Origin: Planococcus sp. CPCC 101016
Lineage (GTDB): Bacteria; Bacillota; Bacilli; Bacillales_A; Planococcaceae
Reading direction: 5' to 3'
Length of the DNA: 64,000 nucleotides
Assembly (NCBI RefSeq): GCF_007859295.1
Contig: NZ_VOHB01000002.1
Span: 743,536-807,535, forward strand
The position numbers were made by a program, and so were the translations under genes. Every line of letters begins with the position of its first letter. The stretch's first letter is position 1. Below, in pieces: positions 19,454 to 28,931 of the stretch. The notes under the pieces are model-generated. The model was given only the letters and a program-made list of their open reading frames with translations, had not been told where the DNA came from and ran no database searches.

Positions 19454-19489
19454 AAAAAATGCCATCCGCATAACGCGGATGGCATTTTG
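19454..19489. terminator. Bidirectional terminator between tdh and yjiH-like gene
   Basis: AAAAAATGCCATCCGC, loop, GCGGATGGCATTTT; 11-bp stem with A and T tracts on both sides. Confidence 0.88.
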
Positions 19490-19495
19490 TATTTC

Positions 19496-20848
19496 TTAGA
19501 ATAAGAGATGTGCAACTCCCACAACAATCGGCAAAGCGATGATTGTGCGAAGCAAGAAGATGATGATCAGATCAAGAATATTGACAGGGATCTTAGAACC
19601 GAGCAGTAATCCACCAACTTCAGACATATAAATTAATTGAGTGACGGACATGGTAGCAACGACAAATCGTGTCATTTCAGACTCGATATCAGCACCAAGA
19701 ATAGCTGGCAGGAACATATCGGCAAAACCGACGACCATCAATTGTGCAGCTTCAGCTGCTTCTGGAACACCCAGCAATCGCAAGTACGGTTCAAATGGCG
19801 TGCCAAGTATGGAGAATATAGGAGTGTATTCCGCTAAGATCAATGCGACCGTACCGAACGCCATGACTACTGGCGCAACGCCGATCCACATATCAAGCAC
19901 ATTCTTAAAGCCATCCTTGAAGAACTTGCTGATCGAGCGGTTATCTTCCGCTTTTGTCAATGCATTTTCAATTCCGTGGGAAGCAACGCTATAGCCTTTT
20001 GGAACATCCTCAGACTGGGATTCCTGTGGCGAACCGTCCATGAAAGTAGTTGGTTTTTTTGATAACGGGTAAAGGCGCGGCATAATGAGTGCCAAAATGA
20101 TGCCTGCTAAGATGACAGTAGCATAATAAGGCAGGAAGTAAGTTCCAAGACCGATTTCCTGAATGACGACAATAGCGAACGTGATGGATACAACTGAGAA
20201 GGTCGTTCCGATGATCGCCGCTTCACGCTGTGTGTATTTATTCGCTTCGTACTGCTTGCTTGTCAATAATACGCCGATGGTGCCATCTCCGACCCATGAA
20301 GCCAAAGCATCAATAGATGAACGGCCAGGTAAACGGAAAAGCGGACGCATGATTTTGACCATCATCGTTCCAAAGAATTCCAATAAGCCGAAGTTCATCA
20401 GAAGCGGCAGGAACAATCCGGCAAATAGGAAAATAGTAAACAGGAAGGACAAGAGCCCGTCCCCTGATAGAAGAAGTCCGCCGGTATTTTCACTCCAGAT
20501 TGGCTCAGGACCGATTTGGAACAAGACCATAACTGCAAAAACTGCTCCAAGAATCCGGACAATGGTCCAGAAAAGACTAACATTAAAGAGCTTATCGATA
20601 AATGACACATGTTCTGTTTCGTTAACTTTCTTCGTAATAAAAACTAAAGAGCCTAATGCTGCCACAATCAAAATGACCATCATGATCCACGGTACAATGG
20701 ATTCGATGGATCCCGCCATGAGATTGGCAAGAACGGCAATGGTTACCATCCAGCCATCTTCGGTTGGAATTGGAACCAGGAACAGCAGGATTCCGAGTAA
20801 AGAAGGAATCAAAAATAATAGCCAGGTTGAAGTAGAAAACTTTTTCAC
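19496..20848 (-). CDS. YjiH-family membrane protein with Gate domains
   Basis: A 450-residue hydrophobic protein with about ten membrane segments and two nucleoside-recognition (Gate) regions (GRSSIDALASWVGDGTIGVL around residue 190 and GFADMFLPAILGADI near residue 375). YjiH proteins are found across Bacilli; their transport role is not established. The start is GTG at 20848 with AAAGGGGAATT upstream; an ATG 36 bp further upstream would add a cytosolic stretch without a ribosome site. A single gene convergent with tdh. Confidence 0.8.
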   Translation of the reverse strand: MKKFSTSTWLLFLIPSLLGILLFLVPIPTEDGWMVTIAVLANLMAGSIESIVPWIMMVILIVAALGSLVFITKKVNETEHVSFIDKLFNVSLFWTIVRILGAVFAVMVLFQIGPEPIWSENTGGLLLSGDGLLSFLFTIFLFAGLFLPLLMNFGLLEFFGTMMVKIMRPLFRLPGRSSIDALASWVGDGTIGVLLTSKQYEANKYTQREAAIIGTTFSVVSITFAIVVIQEIGLGTYFLPYYATVILAGIILALIMPRLYPLSKKPTTFMDGSPQESQSEDVPKGYSVASHGIENALTKAEDNRSISKFFKDGFKNVLDMWIGVAPVVMAFGTVALILAEYTPIFSILGTPFEPYLRLLGVPEAAEAAQLMVVGFADMFLPAILGADIESEMTRFVVATMSVTQLIYMSEVGGLLLGSKIPVNILDLIIIFLLRTIIALPIVVGVAHLLF

Positions 20849-20961
20849 AAATAATTCCCCTTTTCTTCGTGCATGAATACACATGATTGGTATTGATTAT
20901 ACAGCGCTTTCCCCTTTGAAAACGCTTTACTGCCAATGTTTATATTATCTGAAAACGTCCA

Positions 20962-21006
20962 TAAAAAATACCCCTCAAAAAATAAAAAATTGAGGGGTTG
21001 TTTTTT
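20962..21006 (-). terminator. Intrinsic terminator of the yojF-bshB2 operon
   Basis: On the minus strand: AAAAAACAACCCCTCAA, an AT-rich loop, TTGAGGGGTATTTTTT. It overlaps the last codons of bshB2. Confidence 0.85.
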
Positions 21007-21694
21007 AAAAGGATTTTTCAAAATCCTCATGCCATCGATAATTGTAGAACCGTTCTTTTGTCAGCCAGTTTTCAGTCTCGGTATCTCCTTGTTGAAGCTT
21101 GTGTTCCATTTCTTCAAGCATCCAAGCAGTTTGGGAAATATGGGCTTTCATGGAATTCATTTTTTGGTCGCGGACTTCACGGATGTCATAGACCACATCA
21201 GGTTGGCCCAGCATCTCCAATGTATTGTTCGCAAAAGCGACGCAATGCAAAGTTGGCCGATCCTTCATGCGGCGAACAGCACGGACAACTGCACGCGCCG
21301 TTGCCTCATGGTCTGGGTGAACAGCAAAGTCCGGATAGAAGGTGATGATTTTCGAAGGATTCAGTTCTTCGATTAAATCCGTCATTAGCCCGACCATCTT
21401 CTCGTCGTCTTCAAACTCAATGGTTTTATCACGCAGTCCCATCATGCGAAGATCTGTCAGTCCCATCGCATCTGCAGAGGCTTGAAGTTCCTTCTTGCGG
21501 ATTACCGGCAAGGATTCTCTTGTAGCGAATGGGGGATTGCCGAGGTTTCGGCCCATCTCGCCAAGTGTTAGACACGCGTATGTAACCGGGGTGCCTTGCT
21601 GAATATGTGTGGTGATCGTTCCTGAAACTCCGAACGCTTCATCGTCCGGGTGAGGGAAGACGACCAGCACATGGCGTTCTTGTGGAATTGTCAT
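21005..21694 (-). CDS. bshB2: Bacillithiol biosynthesis deacetylase BshB2
   Basis: A 229-residue LmbE/PIG-L zinc deacetylase. It removes acetyl from GlcNAc-malate on the way to bacillithiol, the main thiol of Bacillales. The zinc motif FPHPDDEAFG (about residues 13-22) and the third ligand in FAVHPDHEATARAV (about residues 133-146) are present. The pairing with yojF, 14 bp upstream, matches B. subtilis yojF-yojG, which marks this as BshB2 rather than BshB1. GGGAGGG precedes the ATG. Confidence 0.9.
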   Translation of the reverse strand: MTIPQERHVLVVFPHPDDEAFGVSGTITTHIQQGTPVTYACLTLGEMGRNLGNPPFATRESLPVIRKKELQASADAMGLTDLRMMGLRDKTIEFEDDEKMVGLMTDLIEELNPSKIITFYPDFAVHPDHEATARAVVRAVRRMKDRPTLHCVAFANNTLEMLGQPDVVYDIREVRDQKMNSMKAHISQTAWMLEEMEHKLQQGDTETENWLTKERFYNYRWHEDFEKSF

Positions 21695-21708
21695 AATGAG
21701 TCCCTCCC

Positions 21709-22059
21709 TTAATAACTGAACGGTGTTTCGCTGATTTGCAGCGCCACCGCCAATTTTCCAGTGCCGTCATGTCCTGCAAGCAAGAGTCGGCCCTGGTCAT
21801 CCAATTCATAATGTGTAATGCCTTGCGCATAGACCCAGCCATGCGGCAATTTCAATCCGACACGATGCGGACTGTCGCCGACCACTTTTCCGAGTTCGTA
21901 ATTGATGACGACGTTTCGAATAAAAGCGCCGGCATTAAAAAAGCCTTCGTTGAAATGTGTAGCGTACGAGCCGTTTGTCGTTTCCAAATGAAGGTAGACA
22001 TCTTTGCCTGCAAATGCATCCAGCTCAACTTGCAATTTTTTTACTTCGACTAGTTCCAT
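21709..22059 (-). CDS. yojF: YojF family protein (DUF1806)
   Basis: A 116-residue protein of unknown function that accompanies bshB2 in Bacillales. It contains the compact beta-rich motif KDVYLHLETTNGSYA and NYELGKVVGDSPHRVGLKLP. No catalytic motif is recognised. First gene of a two-gene operon with bshB2; the conserved pairing suggests a link to bacillithiol metabolism. Confidence 0.85.
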   Translation of the reverse strand: MELVEVKKLQVELDAFAGKDVYLHLETTNGSYATHFNEGFFNAGAFIRNVVINYELGKVVGDSPHRVGLKLPHGWVYAQGITHYELDDQGRLLLAGHDGTGKLAVALQISETPFSY

Positions 22060-22156
22060 GATGTTCCTCCTATTGAATCGGTATTCTATCAGTATAGGGA
22101 ATTATGCGCGAGAATGCGATTAGGATGCTTTATAAGAGAAGACATTCCCAATCGTC

Positions 22157-22203
22157 AAAAAAAGCTGCCGCGTATAGCCATTTTATGACTTTACGCGGCA
22201 GTT
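22157..22203 (-). terminator. Intrinsic terminator after pdxK
   Basis: On the minus strand: ACTGCCGCGTA, 17-nt loop, TACGCGGCAGC then seven T; 14 bp after the stop codon. Confidence 0.88.
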
Positions 22204-22216
22204 AATTTTAGACATC

Positions 22217-23050
22217 TTATAATTCAGTTACTTCAACTTCCGGTTTTGTGAACTTAGAAGCAGCTCCGTGCATAACCGGGCCGACGTATTCGTTCAGCTT
22301 CCAACCGTGCTGGATTGCTGTTGCCACGAAGATTTTTGCGTTCAATACAGCGTCTTTGACTGATTGGCCGTTTGCCAGGTTAGCAGTGATGGCCGCTGCG
22401 AATGTGCAGCCTGCGCCGTGGTTATAGGTGGTGTCTGTTTTTTCGGATGTCAGCAGGTAATGCGTCTTGCCGTCAAATAGCAAATCCGCTGCTTTTTCAT
22501 GTTTTAGTTGCTTGCCGCCTTTAATGACAACGAACTCCGCACCATGTGCGTGGATTTTTTCAGCAGCTGTCTGCATATCTTCGACTGTTTGCAATGAGCC
22601 TTGTCCTGATAATTGTCCTGCTTCTACCAGGTTCGGTGTAACAACTTTTGCATTCGGCAACAAATACTTGATCATCGCATCGACATTTTCAGGGAAGAGA
22701 ACTTCGTCTTCACCTTTGCATGCCATTACCGGATCGATGACCACGTCTTTAATTCCGGAACCGGCGATCGCTTTTCCTGCCATTTCGATAATATCGACAG
22801 TCGGCAGCATCCCAGTTTTCAATGCGTCAACGCCTGTAGAGAATGCTGTTTTCAATTGGGCATCGAGTGTATCCAAAGCAATCGGGTGAATGCCGTGGCT
22901 CCAGCCGTTTTCAGGATCCATCGTGACGATGACAGTCAGTGCATTCATGCCGTATGTTCCGTGTTCCTGGAAAGTTTTTAAGTCTGCTTGTATGCCTGCT
23001 CCGCCAGAAGTGTCTGAACCGGCGATGGTTAGGGTTTTTTTGAGTGTCAT
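22217..23050 (-). CDS. pdxK: Pyridoxine/pyridoxal/pyridoxamine kinase (ThiD-like)
   Basis: A 277-residue ribokinase-fold kinase. N-terminal TIAGSDTSGGAGIQADLKTF binds the substrate; the C-terminal loop NHGAGCTFAAAI has the cysteine-containing anion hole seen in B. subtilis PdxK, which phosphorylates vitamin B6 vitamers. ThiD (hydroxymethylpyrimidine kinase) is the close alternative; no thiamine gene is nearby, and the GAGC loop favours PdxK. Monocistronic with AAAGGAG ribosome site and a terminator. Confidence 0.85.
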   Translation of the reverse strand: MTLKKTLTIAGSDTSGGAGIQADLKTFQEHGTYGMNALTVIVTMDPENGWSHGIHPIALDTLDAQLKTAFSTGVDALKTGMLPTVDIIEMAGKAIAGSGIKDVVIDPVMACKGEDEVLFPENVDAMIKYLLPNAKVVTPNLVEAGQLSGQGSLQTVEDMQTAAEKIHAHGAEFVVIKGGKQLKHEKAADLLFDGKTHYLLTSEKTDTTYNHGAGCTFAAAITANLANGQSVKDAVLNAKIFVATAIQHGWKLNEYVGPVMHGAASKFTKPEVEVTEL

Positions 23051-23110
23051 TCGTAAAACTCCTTTAAGTGGATTGTGTCATTGCTCCCATTTTAACAAAA
23101 ATTCGAACAT

Positions 23111-23365
23111 TTACAATGGATTGCGCTTATTCGGCACAAGCAGAAGTGCTGATGTAGCAATGCAGATAAGCAAAAAGATGGTGGTGAAAACCCCCATTAA
23201 GGCAAAGCCGCTTTTGAAAAGACCAATCGCAATAAGTAATGTTAGAATGGAAACAGCTACTATGATCAGGCCGAGACAGCCCAATCCGGCGCGTTTCGCG
23301 CCTTCTGGAGCCGTCGTGCCTTTGGTTTTTGAGACATTGGTAATTTTTTCGCGCCAATCCGCCAT
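23111..23365 (-). CDS. Small membrane protein, unknown function
   Basis: An 84-residue protein starting MADWREKITN with a soluble basic first 25 residues and two membrane segments (about residues 28-50 and 54-76), ending in the basic tail PNKRNPL. AAAGGAGCGATCAGC supports the start. It is divergent from the DUF4230 gene, with about 70 bp between. I do not recognise a family. Confidence 0.65.
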   Translation of the reverse strand: MADWREKITNVSKTKGTTAPEGAKRAGLGCLGLIIVAVSILTLLIAIGLFKSGFALMGVFTTIFLLICIATSALLLVPNKRNPL

Positions 23366-23435
23366 GCTGATCGCTCCTTTAGATAATCGTAACATGAAGC
23401 AAGGATGAATAGAATATAAGAAAGTAGGGGTTTTA

Positions 23436-24155
23436 TTGGCGAAAGATCCGAAATTGACGGAGATCGAGCGTTTATTGGAAGAAATGAAAGAACAAGGAGA
23501 AACGAAGGAATCCGGCTTCTGGAAAAGCGCCAAATTAATGATGAGTGTCTGGCGAAATTCTTTTTTGGTGCTGATTGCGATATTGCTGTTGCTGTTAGTA
23601 GCTTTGCCACTGGGAACATTTTGGATGATCAAAGGCAGTACCGCAACAGAAAGTAAAGGCGCTTTCCTGGAGCAGATTCAGGAATTGAACCAATTGTCCA
23701 CAGCGGAAGCTTTTTCCAAAGTCATTATTGAACGGCAGGATAACGCGGTGTTCGGCCAGGAAATCGGGCTTGACCTGCCTGGTACGAAACGCCAATTGCT
23801 TGTTGTCATTCCGGGTTCGGTCCGGGCAGGCATCGACTTTTCCAAAGTGACGGAAGATGATATCGTTCTTGATGAAGAAGCGCAGACTGCAACTCTGACT
23901 TTACCGTCCGCAGAATTTTTAGGCGGACCGGAATTGTTCATGGATCAGGTTGAAGTTTATTCGTATGAAGGGTTGTTCCGCAGCGGCGCCGACATCTCGG
24001 AAGCCTACGAGCTTGCCGAAGAGGCAAAGAATTTAATGATGCAAGAGGCGGAAGGTCAAGGTGTATTGCAGACTGCAGAAAACAATGCAGCCCGTTCTGT
24101 GCAAGAAATGTTCGGACTGGTCGATTATGATGTAACAGTAGAATTCGAGGAGTGA
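23436..24155 (+). CDS. DUF4230 family membrane-anchored protein
   Basis: A 239-residue protein: a charged N-terminal 40 residues, one strong membrane segment (about residues 43-65), then an extracytoplasmic domain with the DUF4230 pattern ([18 protein letters not shown] and [11 protein letters not shown]). The function is unknown. It starts at TTG with AAGTAGGGG upstream, and its stop is 5 bp before the ung start, so the two are likely cotranscribed. Confidence 0.75.
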   Translation: MAKDPKLTEIERLLEEMKEQGETKESGFWKSAKLMMSVWRNSFLVLIAILLLLLVALPLGTFWMIKGSTATESKGAFLEQIQELNQLSTAEAFSKVIIERQDNAVFGQEIGLDLPGTKRQLLVVIPGSVRAGIDFSKVTEDDIVLDEEAQTATLTLPSAEFLGGPELFMDQVEVYSYEGLFRSGADISEAYELAEEAKNLMMQEAEGQGVLQTAENNAARSVQEMFGLVDYDVTVEFEE

Positions 24156-24160
24156 TGGGT

Positions 24161-24835
24161 ATGGGGAAACAGATTTTTCAAAACGATTGGCAAGATGTCG
24201 TGGGTGAAGAGTTCGAGAAACCGTATTATTTGGAACTGCGCGAGTTTTTGAAAGAAGAATACGCCAATAAAACAATCTACCCAGCTAAAGAAAATATCTG
24301 GTCGGCTTTTGAACATACGGCGTATAAAGATGTCAAAGTCGTCATTTTGGGACAGGATCCGTATCACGGACCCAATCAGGCGCATGGCCTGAGTTTTTCG
24401 GTTCAACCGGGAGTTCCGCATCCGCCGAGTTTGCGCAATATGTTCAAAGAATTGAAGGAAGACCTTGGCTGCGACAAGCCGAAAGACGGCACGTTGACAA
24501 AATGGGCCGATCAAGGCGTGCTGATGATGAACACGGTGTTGACGGTAAGAGCCGGAGAAGCGAATTCCCATCGCAATAAAGGCTGGGAAACCTTTACAGA
24601 CGAAGTCATCCGGAAATTGTCTGAACGCAACGAACCAATCATTTTTGTGCTTTGGGGTAAGCCAGCTCAAACGAAAAAACGGCTCATCGATCTGGATAAG
24701 CATGCCATACTCGAAGCGCCTCACCCAAGTCCGCTTAGTGCAAGCCGTGGATTTTTTGGCAGTCGGCCGTATTCAAAAGTGAACAGTCTGTTACAAAGCC
24801 GTGGACAAGAGCCCATCGATTTCTGTTTGGACTGA
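24161..24835 (+). CDS. ung: Uracil-DNA glycosylase, family 1
   Basis: A 224-residue UDG that removes uracil from DNA. The catalytic water-activating Asp is D66 in GQDPYHG; the uracil-binding LSFSV and the leucine-loop [11 protein letters not shown] motifs are present. ATG 24161 is chosen because GAGGAG lies 8 bp upstream; GTG 24152 and ATG 24155 are less well placed. It heads the ung-ywdI-ywdK string conserved with B. subtilis. Confidence 0.95.
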   Translation: MGKQIFQNDWQDVVGEEFEKPYYLELREFLKEEYANKTIYPAKENIWSAFEHTAYKDVKVVILGQDPYHGPNQAHGLSFSVQPGVPHPPSLRNMFKELKEDLGCDKPKDGTLTKWADQGVLMMNTVLTVRAGEANSHRNKGWETFTDEVIRKLSERNEPIIFVLWGKPAQTKKRLIDLDKHAILEAPHPSPLSASRGFFGSRPYSKVNSLLQSRGQEPIDFCLD

Positions 24836-24894
24836 CCTGCAGCAAAGTGGCGTGGTAAACTGGAAGTAATTCAAAACGGAGAGGGGGCTGTAAC

Positions 24895-25161
24895 ATGGCC
24901 ATCGACACCATGCGTATTTTAAATGAAATCGATAAGCACACAACACGCGCGCGAAGCGGCGATCCTGCGAAAGTCCGCGAATCTGTCTCGGCAATCCGCG
25001 CCTTATGTGATTTGCTGCTGGAAGACGATCAACCGATGACCGACAATAAACCACCGCGTGCTGTGCCGCTTGCTTCCCCTCAGCCGCAGACGCAGACGGT
25101 AACTGCTGTCAACAAGCTGAAAGAAGAAGACGCAAACGGCGATTCGCTGTTTGAATTTTAA
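24895..25161 (+). CDS. ywdI: YwdI family protein (DUF5327)
   Basis: An 88-residue soluble protein: an amphipathic helical first half (residues 1-45, MAIDTMRILNEIDKHT) and a disordered Pro/Gln-rich linker, ending DSLFEF. The short conserved helical part and its place between ung and ywdK identify it as YwdI. Function unknown. GAGAGGGGG ribosome site. Confidence 0.75.
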   Translation: MAIDTMRILNEIDKHTTRARSGDPAKVRESVSAIRALCDLLLEDDQPMTDNKPPRAVPLASPQPQTQTVTAVNKLKEEDANGDSLFEF

Positions 25162-25181
25162 ATGGAAAGAGGAAGTCGAAT

Positions 25182-25559
25182 ATGAAGTTTTTCTTGATTG
25201 CCGGAGCGATTAACGCCTTGTTATCTGTGGCATTTGGTGCGTTCGGCGCGCATATGCTGGAAGGGCGCGTTGCGGACAAGTATTTGGATACGTGGCAGAC
25301 TGCCGTGCAGTATCAAATGTTCCATGCAGTCGGCTTGATGGTCATCGCGATTCTGATGAGTTCGTCTCTGCTCGGGCTACTTGGATCATTGAACTGGGCA
25401 GGCTATTTGATGCTTGCCGGAATTGTCATTTTTTCAGGAAGCCTATACGTCTTGAGCTTGACAGGTATCAGCATTCTCGGTGCCATCACGCCAATCGGCG
25501 GCGTTGCATTTCTCGCCGCCTGGGTAATGGTCATTATTTCTGCAGTAAAAGCATTGTAA
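25182..25559 (+). CDS. ywdK: DUF423 family membrane protein YwdK
   Basis: A 125-residue protein with four membrane segments and the DUF423 landmarks GAINALLSVAFGAFGAHML, YQMFHAVGLM and SGSLYVLSLTG. Function unknown; small conserved inner-membrane protein in many bacteria. Last gene of the ung cluster, followed by a terminator. Confidence 0.88.
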   Translation: MKFFLIAGAINALLSVAFGAFGAHMLEGRVADKYLDTWQTAVQYQMFHAVGLMVIAILMSSSLLGLLGSLNWAGYLMLAGIVIFSGSLYVLSLTGISILGAITPIGGVAFLAAWVMVIISAVKAL

Positions 25560-25564
25560 TAATA

Positions 25565-25606
25565 GGCAAAAAGGCAATCCGTTTTATGCGGATTGCCCTT
25601 TTTTAG
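25565..25606 (+). terminator. Intrinsic terminator after ywdK
   Basis: AAAAAGGCAATCCG, loop TTTTATG, CGGATTGCC then six T. Confidence 0.9.
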
Positions 25607-25611
25607 GGTGC

Positions 25612-25716
25612 GGAAAGTAAATAAGGTGATTTGGAAAGTAAACCCGTTGCTTTGGAAAGTATTTATGCTGCAATAGAAAGTATTTCACTTGAAACAGAAA
25701 GTATATCCAAATAAAT
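25612..25716 (-). repeat. Phased short-repeat array C (five 21-bp units, minus strand)
   Basis: GGAAAGTA or AGAAAGTA starts at 25612, 25633, 25654, 25675 and 25696, exactly 21 bp apart. This is the reverse complement of the TACTTTCC core of arrays A and B. It lies between convergent ywdK and hemQ, between their two terminators. Confidence 0.9.
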
Positions 25717-25780
25717 GGGAAATTCCAGCTGAAAAACGGCGCTGATTTCATGATGAGGTGCATTCCAAATAAAATTAAAA

Positions 25781-25809
25781 CAAAAAGCCGCCTAAAAAGG
25801 CGGCTTTTC
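25781..25809. terminator. Bidirectional terminator after hemQ
   Basis: AAAAAGCCGCC, loop TAAAAA, GGCGGCTTTT; lies 17 bp beyond the hemQ stop codon. Confidence 0.88.
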
Positions 25810-25825
25810 ATCATGCATAAATTAA

Positions 25826-26575
25826 TTAAACTTCCAAAAATTTAGCGGTTCTTTCGGCATCCAGGCGTGTGCCCACATAGAATGAACCGAATTCTGCGTA
25901 GCGCGCGCTGACTTCGTCAAAACGCATTTCGTAGATCAATTTCTTGAATTGAAGAACGTCGTCTGCGAACAAAGTAACGCCCCATTCGTAGTCGTCAAAG
26001 CCGACAGATCCAGAAATGATCTGTTTTACTTTGCCGGCATAGCTGCGGCCGATTTTGCCGTGTGACAGCATCAACTCTTTGCGAGTGTCCATCGGTAGCA
26101 TATACCAGTTGTCGTCGCCATCGCGGCGTTTGTCCATCGGGTAGAAGCAGATGTACTGTGAACGCTGAAGCTCTGGGTATAGGCGCGCGCGGATATGCGG
26201 GTTCTGGTATGGATCTTCGTCTGATTTTCCAGCCAGGTAGTTGGAAAGCTCGACAACAGAAACGTAAGAATAAGTAGGAACGGTATAAGCGATCAATGTC
26301 AGCTTATTGTATTCTGTTTCCAGTTCGTTTAATTCGTCCATTGTTTCACGTAGCATCATCAGCATCAAGTCAGCTTTTTGGCCAACAATTGAATACAATG
26401 CGTGTGCACCGGTTTTATTTTCATCGGCTTGGTTTATTTTGTCCATAAATGCTTGGAATTCGTCGATCGCGAATTGGCGTTCTTCGTCCGTCAGCATTTT
26501 CCATGATACCCAATCCATCGAGCGGAAATCGTGGAGGACGTACCAGCCGTCTAATGTAATCGCTGCTTCATTCAT
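25826..26575 (-). CDS. hemQ: Coproheme decarboxylase (HemQ/ChdC)
   Basis: A 249-residue chlorite-dismutase-fold enzyme that turns coproheme III into protoheme in the last step of the Gram-positive heme pathway. Motifs: [11 protein letters not shown] at the N-terminus, [13 protein letters not shown] with the catalytic tyrosine region around residue 140-150, [17 protein letters not shown], and the proximal histidine region [16 protein letters not shown]. Length is typical. It is divergent from lipL as in B. subtilis ywfI-ywfL. The start follows AAAGGAGTGTTTG. Confidence 0.95.
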   Translation of the reverse strand: MNEAAITLDGWYVLHDFRSMDWVSWKMLTDEERQFAIDEFQAFMDKINQADENKTGAHALYSIVGQKADLMLMMLRETMDELNELETEYNKLTLIAYTVPTYSYVSVVELSNYLAGKSDEDPYQNPHIRARLYPELQRSQYICFYPMDKRRDGDDNWYMLPMDTRKELMLSHGKIGRSYAGKVKQIISGSVGFDDYEWGVTLFADDVLQFKKLIYEMRFDEVSARYAEFGSFYVGTRLDAERTAKFLEV

Positions 26576-26750
26576 TACTCAAACACTCCTTTTAATGTAA
26601 ATCTCTCATCATCCAGTTTATCACAACGCCCATCCAACTTCCTTTAAAACTAATGGCTGTCACCAATTTGACATGTCGGCCATGGGTTTTCAGCGACTGC
26701 TGAAAAGGGTAAACTGAAGACAAGGAATTGCAGGAAGAGGAGAAATAGGC

Positions 26751-27572
26751 ATGCCATTATTTTTTGAAGAAACATCCTGGCGTTTCTGGGACCAGTCCCT
26801 GAGCGCCAAAGGCCGTTCCGCACTCGAATCATTTGCTGCGGACGATACCTTATGTGAATTGGTCGGATCTGGGAAAAGCGCCCCGACTGTCCGCACCTGG
26901 GTCCATGATGACACGGTGGTATTGGGCATCCAAGACCACCGGCTGCCGCATATCAATGAAGGCATGGAAGTCTTGAGAGCACATGGCTTTACGCCAATTG
27001 TCCGGAATTCAGGCGGGCTGGCGGTTGTGCTGGATGCCGGTGTCTTGAATATTTCCTTGGTACTATCGGAAAAAGACAAGGCCATCGACATTTCGGCAGG
27101 CTATGAATTGATGCTTGAATTGGTGCAGGAACTGTTTCCTGAAGCCGCAATCGAGGCCTATGAAATCGTCGGCTCCTATTGCCCGGGTTCCTACGACCTC
27201 AGCATTGGCGGTAAAAAATTCGCCGGCATTTCGCAGCGCCGAATCCGCCGCGGCATTGCGGTGCAGGTGTATCTATGCATTGAGGGCAGCGGATCGGAAC
27301 GCGCAGAAGTTATCCGCGATTTCTACGAAGCAGGACTGCAAGGAAAAGAAACAAAATTCAACTATCCAGAAATAAAACCCGAAACGATGGCGTCACTCAG
27401 TGAACTGCTGGAAAGAAAGATCACAGTCCAGGAAGTGGTATTGGATCTTCATGCATTGATAGGTGCACCCGCACCGATGCCGCTGCAGCCCGATGAGACG
27501 GAATTGTACGGATTTTATTTAGAGCGTGTGGTTGAGCGCAACGGGAAAATGCTTGAACGTCCTCTTGAATAG
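26751..27572 (+). CDS. lipL: Octanoyl-[GcvH]:protein N-octanoyltransferase (lipoate assembly)
   Basis: A 273-residue member of the BPL/LipA-LipB amidotransferase fold. LipL moves octanoyl or lipoyl groups from GcvH to the E2 subunits of the 2-oxo acid dehydrogenases. The catalytic Cys is C144 in GSYCPGSYDLS, followed by the lysine motif GGKKFAGISQRRIR. These two features and the neighbouring hemQ and ywfO identify YwfL/LipL rather than a lipoate ligase. GAGGAGAAA ribosome site. Confidence 0.88.
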   Translation: MPLFFEETSWRFWDQSLSAKGRSALESFAADDTLCELVGSGKSAPTVRTWVHDDTVVLGIQDHRLPHINEGMEVLRAHGFTPIVRNSGGLAVVLDAGVLNISLVLSEKDKAIDISAGYELMLELVQELFPEAAIEAYEIVGSYCPGSYDLSIGGKKFAGISQRRIRRGIAVQVYLCIEGSGSERAEVIRDFYEAGLQGKETKFNYPEIKPETMASLSELLERKITVQEVVLDLHALIGAPAPMPLQPDETELYGFYLERVVERNGKMLERPLE

Positions 27573-27626
27573 AGGAGAGGCGCTGGTGTAGAATAGCTGT
27601 TACATGAAAAATTCGGAGGTGCGCGA

Positions 27627-28931
27627 GTGAGCTACGCAACGCAAAAATTAGCTGAGGAAAAAGTTTTCAAAGATCCGGTTCACCGGTATATTCATGTGCG
27701 CGACCAAGTGATTTGGGATCTGATCAATTCGCGTGAAGTTCAGCGTTTGCGCAGGATCAAGCAATTGGGCACCTCGTATTTAGTGTTTCACGGGGCGGAA
27801 CATAGCCGTTTCAACCACTCGCTCGGTGTTTATGAAATTGTCCGCAGAATTTCGGATGACATTTTCCATGGCCGACCGGAGTGGGATGAAAGCGAACGGC
27901 TCGTGGTATTATGCGCGGCGCTTCTTCATGACTTGGGGCACGGACCATTTTCGCATTCGTTTGAAAAGGTCTTTTCAGTCGACCATGAAATGTTCACACG
28001 GGAAATCCTGCTGGGAGACACAGAGGTCAATGAAATCCTTTTGAGAGTATCTTCAGAATTTCCGAAGAAAGTGGCAGAAGTCATTGCCAAAACCTATTCC
28101 AATAAACAAGTCGTGTCCCTGATTTCCAGTCAGATTGATGCTGACCGCATGGATTATCTCCAGCGAGATGCTTATTATACAGGGGTTTCTTATGGCCATT
28201 TTGACATGGAGCGGATTCTTCGCGTCATGCGGCCGCTTGATGACCAGGTTGTCATCAAGTCGAGCGGCATGCACGCGGTCGAAGATTACATCATGAGCCG
28301 CTACCAGATGTACTGGCAGGTCTATTTCCATCCTGTTGCACGCAGCGCGGAAGTGATTTTGCGCAAGATTTTGCAACGCGCGAAGGAGTTGAGCGGGAGC
28401 GGCTATAAATTCGAGCAGCCGCCGACGCATTTCCTGGCGTTTTTCGACCGCAGCTTTACATTGAAAGAGTACTTGGCGCTGGATGAAGGAGTCCTGATGA
28501 CCTATTTCCAATTATGGATGACCGAACGCGATCCAATTTTGTCAGACCTTTGCGACCGTTTCGTCAACCGCCGCCTGTTCCAATATGTCGATTTTGATCC
28601 AGGCAAGGATTACAAAAAGCTTGGCGAACTGGCGCAGCTATTTCATTCTGCCGGCATCGACCCGGAATATTATTTGATTGATGACTCGACTTCCGACCTG
28701 CCCTACGATTTCTATCGCCCGGGAGAGGAAGAAGAGCGTCTACCGATCCACTTGCTGATGCCAAGCGGCGACATCAAGGAATTATCGCGTTTGTCCCAAA
28801 TTGTAGATGCTATTTCAGGCAAACGCAGAACCGATTACAAATTGTATTTTCCGGCTGAACTGCTGATCGACGGCAAGAAAAAAGCCATCAAGCAGCAAAT
28901 TTTGGAAATGCTTCGAGAAGGAGGGCTCTAG
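27627..28931 (+). CDS. ywfO: HD-domain phosphohydrolase YwfO
   Basis: A 434-residue dNTPase-like HD protein. Metal-binding residues: H in HSRFNHSLGVYEI (about residue 55-66), the HD pair in LLHDLGHGPFSHSFEK, and D in SSQIDADRMDYLQRDAYYTG. It resembles SAMHD1/dGTPase-type triphosphohydrolases; the substrate in Bacillales is not firmly known. GTG start with CGGAGGTG upstream. Its TAG is immediately followed by the ywgA start codon, so they form an operon. Confidence 0.9.
   Translation: MSYATQKLAEEKVFKDPVHRYIHVRDQVIWDLINSREVQRLRRIKQLGTSYLVFHGAEHSRFNHSLGVYEIVRRISDDIFHGRPEWDESERLVVLCAALLHDLGHGPFSHSFEKVFSVDHEMFTREILLGDTEVNEILLRVSSEFPKKVAEVIAKTYSNKQVVSLISSQIDADRMDYLQRDAYYTGVSYGHFDMERILRVMRPLDDQVVIKSSGMHAVEDYIMSRYQMYWQVYFHPVARSAEVILRKILQRAKELSGSGYKFEQPPTHFLAFFDRSFTLKEYLALDEGVLMTYFQLWMTERDPILSDLCDRFVNRRLFQYVDFDPGKDYKKLGELAQLFHSAGIDPEYYLIDDSTSDLPYDFYRPGEEEERLPIHLLMPSGDIKELSRLSQIVDAISGKRRTDYKLYFPAELLIDGKKKAIKQQILEMLREGGL

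Noticed and set aside
26668..26715. Promoter of lipL from TTGACA at 26668
   Set aside because: A perfect -35 is present but no acceptable -10 occurs 16-18 bp downstream; the nearest TAAACT is too far.
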